Source: Anaerolineaceae bacterium
Lineage (GTDB): Bacteria > Chloroflexota > Anaerolineae > Anaerolineales > E44-bin32
Direction: 5' to 3'
DNA: 64,000 nt
Assembly (NCBI GenBank): GCA_020350285.1
Contig: CP070708.1
Coordinates: 1,760,937 to 1,824,936, forward strand
The position numbers were made by a program, and so were the translations under genes. Below, one piece after another: positions 61,746 to 64,000 of the stretch (the stretch's first letter is position 1; every line of letters begins with the position of its first letter). Under the pieces are notes generated by a model that had not been told where the DNA came from, searched no databases, and saw only the letters and a program-made list of their open reading frames with translations.

Positions 61746-62477
61746 ATGTCCGCAACTTCACCTCATATCCACTCATCCGCATCAAGGTTCAATGTCGGAA
61801 CAGCCAGCCAATGGCTCGCTGAACGTTTACGGATCCAATTGCAGCTTGGCTCCATTTTTGGATTCATCATCATCGGCGCCTTGGTCGCATTTGAGATCTT
61901 CAATTACAGCACAACCGAATTCGCCTTGAATGATCTGCTTGGCGACCTACAGTTTGCAGGTTTGAGGTGGTCCACCATCTTAGCTCTGGCCTTCTGCAGC
62001 ATGGACTTTGCCGGTATCGCCCGCTTGTTCACACCGGATAAAGAGAGGGTGAACTCGGTTGCGGTTTGGTACCTGTTAGGCGCATGGGTTCTGGCTGCAA
62101 CCATGAACGCGATGTTGACATGGTGGGCGGTCTCACTAGCTTTACTCGGCCATCATGGACTAGGGAACGAGTTGCTCGGAAGGGAATCGCTCATAAGTGG
62201 TGTGCCCATCTTTGTGGCTGTACTTGTCTGGTTGATTAGGGTACTCATCATCGGCACCTTCACGATGACGGGAGAGCGCCTCTTCCCACGAAGGGTCTCT
62301 CGACCTCCGCTTCGTTCTAAACAATCCCACACATCAACTCCAATGATGCCTTCACGCGTTCCACGTCGCTCCAGCGACCCTAAAAAATCCATCCGGCCTG
62401 CGCCAAAACCAAAATCTCGTCGAGACCCCACCTACAGTCCTCAACCGATGCAGGCGAAACCAAGCTCGCGTCCCTAA
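61746..62477 (+). CDS. SOS-controlled four-helix membrane protein
   Basis: 243 residues from ATG 61746, chosen because AGGAGG lies 6 nt upstream; an in-frame ATG at 61695 falls inside the LexA box and is rejected. Four hydrophobic segments lie at about 37-55, 76-90, 109-131 and 154-178. The C-terminal 60 residues are basic and Pro/Ser rich, probably disordered and cytoplasmic. No family is recognised. It ends 6 bp before the lytic transglycosylase gene. Confidence 0.8.
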   Translation: MSATSPHIHSSASRFNVGTASQWLAERLRIQLQLGSIFGFIIIGALVAFEIFNYSTTEFALNDLLGDLQFAGLRWSTILALAFCSMDFAGIARLFTPDKERVNSVAVWYLLGAWVLAATMNAMLTWWAVSLALLGHHGLGNELLGRESLISGVPIFVAVLVWLIRVLIIGTFTMTGERLFPRRVSRPPLRSKQSHTSTPMMPSRVPRRSSDPKKSIRPAPKPKSRRDPTYSPQPMQAKPSSRP

Positions 62478-62483
62478 GCGATC

Positions 62484-63260
62484 ATGCGACGAAGATGGAT
62501 CGAGAGTAACGAAATGGACCTAGGCGGCCGTCCGACCGCAACCTCTACAGATTTCCCCCTCCGGACGGCCGCCATATCCTCACCTGTTCGATGGATCCCT
62601 ACCCTTCTGACTTTCCTTCTTATCCTCGCCTCTGTGAGATCGTGGGGAGCATTGCGGTCAGGCTTGGTTAACCTTGCCCATCAAAGCCTTTACCAGGCAG
62701 ACACTTCGATCGCGAACTTCGAGTATGAGTTCGGTCTAGGGCTCCCTGGAGTGTCTTACGAAGCAGGCGGCATTTCTCCCGTTTTTACCCCTCAAGTCCG
62801 CACATGGTCGGCAGAGATCTCTCAGTGGGCTGTAGAATTTGAACTCGATCCGAATTTGATCGCATTGGTGATGCAGATCGAATCCTGCGGTCACCCAAAG
62901 GTTCATAGTCCAGTGGGGGCAATGGGCCTTTTCCAGGTGATGCCATTCCACTTCAAGGAAGGAGAGGATCCCCTCAATCCTCAAACCAACGCGGTGAGAG
63001 GGCTTTCGTACCTCGCACGATCGCTCGATCTTTCCAACGGTCGGGTTGACTTAGCTCTTGCTGGATATAACGGAGGTCATGGCGTGATTGATCGGGAACC
63101 CAACACCTGGGCCCCTGAAACCCGTCGGTATGTTCAATGGGGAATGGGAATTCTTGAGGATATCTTCAAGGGAGAGCGTAAGAGCGCTAAGTTAGACGCC
63201 TGGTTAGCAGCAGGTGGTGCGAATCTTTGTCGACGAGCTTCCGCTGAATTAGAAGGGTAA
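62484..63260 (+). CDS. Lytic transglycosylase (SLT domain), membrane-anchored
   Basis: 258 residues. An N-terminal anchor (about 38-54) is followed by a linker, then the SLT domain at about 110-230: catalytic Glu in MQIESCGHPKVHS, then PVGAMGLFQVMPFHF and LALAGYNGGHGV. It cleaves peptidoglycan glycan strands. It is 6 bp downstream of the SOS-controlled membrane protein and presumably on the same transcript. The signal suggests action outside the membrane. Confidence 0.9.
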   Translation: MRRRWIESNEMDLGGRPTATSTDFPLRTAAISSPVRWIPTLLTFLLILASVRSWGALRSGLVNLAHQSLYQADTSIANFEYEFGLGLPGVSYEAGGISPVFTPQVRTWSAEISQWAVEFELDPNLIALVMQIESCGHPKVHSPVGAMGLFQVMPFHFKEGEDPLNPQTNAVRGLSYLARSLDLSNGRVDLALAGYNGGHGVIDREPNTWAPETRRYVQWGMGILEDIFKGERKSAKLDAWLAAGGANLCRRASAELEG

Positions 63261-63312
63261 ATTTAATAAAGGTAGTCCAATACTCTGAGCCATGACGACG
63301 AGGGGTGAATCT

Positions 63313-64000
63313 CTAGTCGCTATTATCTACCTGTACCTGTTCCTTGGAACTACCGGTGAGTCTCGGCAACCATACCGAGAACTCAGCACCCCGCCCTACC
63401 TCAGATTCGACTTCAATCCGGCCACCATGGATTCGGGTTATCCAATAGGCGATCGATAAACCTAAACCTGTACCTTGTGATCCTACTGGTTTACCTGAAC
63501 GATCGAGACGTCGAAAACGCTCGAAGATATTCGGGATATCCTCCTGTGGGATTCCAGGACCTGTATCAGAGACGACTACTCGCGCCCATTCGTCCTCACA
63601 GGTCAGGCTAAGGTCCACCTTCCCACCTTTGGGCGTATGATCAATGGCATTTGCCACCAAGTTCAGTAGAACTTGTTTCAACCGATCACGATCACCCAGT
63701 ACGCGCGCTTGATCCTCACCCCCAAGACTCACTTTAATTTGATCATTCGCTAGCACTTTTGCTTGCTGAAAGACCTCCAACATGAGCGTGTCTAATTCAA
63801 CGATCTCCTGTGCCAAGGGGAGTTTTCCCGTCTCTGCTTGTGCGAGGAAAAGCAGGTCCCGCACCAAACGCGTCATGCGATCGACTTCCGATGTTATGGC
63901 GTCCAACGATGTCGGGTCCGCTTCACCCATGTGTCGTATGAGGTCGATGTTCCCACGGATAGCGGTCAATGGAGTCCTTAGTTCGTGGGAAACATCCGCC
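63313..64000 (-). CDS. Sensor histidine kinase, N-terminus outside window
   Basis: About 229 residues visible; the frame is open to the window edge. The H-box ADVSHELRTPLTAI lies at the edge, so the HisKA and HATPase domains are complete here while the sensor part is missing. The N box (LVNLVANAIDHTPKGG), DTGPGIP (G1) and GTGLGLSIAYWI (G2) are intact. A response regulator is probably encoded beyond the window. Confidence 0.93.
   Translation of the reverse strand, partial: ADVSHELRTPLTAIRGNIDLIRHMGEADPTSLDAITSEVDRMTRLVRDLLFLAQAETGKLPLAQEIVELDTLMLEVFQQAKVLANDQIKVSLGGEDQARVLGDRDRLKQVLLNLVANAIDHTPKGGKVDLSLTCEDEWARVVVSDTGPGIPQEDIPNIFERFRRLDRSGKPVGSQGTGLGLSIAYWITRIHGGRIEVESEVGRGAEFSVWLPRLTGSSKEQVQVDNSD

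Noticed and set aside
61678-63260. Prophage lysis module
   Set aside because: Only a membrane protein and a transglycosylase are present; no phage structural, replication or integrase genes are in the window.

Overview
The window looks like chromosomal DNA of a Chloroflexota bacterium, most likely of the Anaerolineae type. This is inferred from gene content, not from a marker phylogeny. Pointers are a large MalT/LuxR ATPase regulator, Thr-Pro linkers in exported proteins, a T-box ahead of thrS, a deazaflavin (F420-type) oxidoreductase, GAAC-N4-GTTC (Gram-positive type) LexA boxes, CPBP, DUF362 and DUF3786 proteins, and many GC-rich palindromic intergenic repeats. Base composition is near 50% GC. 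There is no rRNA, CRISPR array, integrase or transposase. The only RNA gene seen is a tRNA-Val. The DNA reads as ordinary chromosome broken by short repeats. The first and last genes run off the window.

Layout. 1-6229: an exported adhesin-like protein, a radical SAM DNA-repair-type protein with a LexA box in its promoter, ferritin, a C39-like peptidase with TPRs, and ArfB. 6589-10807: a DUF4129/MoxR/DUF58 membrane operon. 10912-13853: 2H phosphoesterase, YdcF-like protein, Nudix hydrolase, methyltransferase. 13971-18735 (minus): a trypsin-like protease with a stand-alone copy of its own N-terminal domain, dihydrolipoyl dehydrogenase, a CxxC protein, and an L,D-transpeptidase. 19005-21136: thrS with T-box and promoter. 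21159-27935: a beta-helix lipoprotein, then a MalT-like regulator, two small proteins and an ABC-2 exporter. 28014-30631: tRNA-Val and an orphan pair of oligopeptide-type permeases. 30737-34668 (minus): a six-cluster membrane polyferredoxin with a Tat-exported DUF362 protein, a Mth938-like protein and adenylate kinase. 34989-41832 (minus): a six-gene drug-efflux-type ABC system. 41936-46162 (minus): a TetR-controlled operon headed by a methyltransferase/HgcA-like fusion. 46389-55588: DsbA-like protein, membrane EEP phosphatase, DUF429 plus a cysteine-less phosphatase, PruA, PTP, AIM24 and DUF3786 proteins. 55689-60192 (minus): three glycosyltransferases, one with a cyclic-nucleotide-binding domain. 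60380-64000: CPBP protease, an SOS-controlled membrane protein plus lytic transglycosylase pair, and a truncated histidine kinase.

Most notable. (1) At 43187-46162 a TetR repressor is immediately followed by a 540-residue protein joining a SAM methyltransferase, an HgcA-type corrinoid domain (cap motif NVWCAAG) and five membrane helices, then a ferredoxin at the HgcB position and a deazaflavin oxidoreductase. This resembles a diverged, self-contained corrinoid methyl-transfer system. (2) A four-repeat Reg_prop-type insertion splits the lipoyl-like domain of an HlyD-family adaptor at 35966-37480. (3) A sigma70 promoter with two LexA boxes drives a four-helix membrane protein and a muralytic enzyme at 61678-63260. 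(4) A glycosyltransferase is fused to a Crp-type sensor domain at 55689-57491. (5) A protease is followed by a free copy of its N-terminal domain at 13971-15259. Functional statements about these are inference from sequence.
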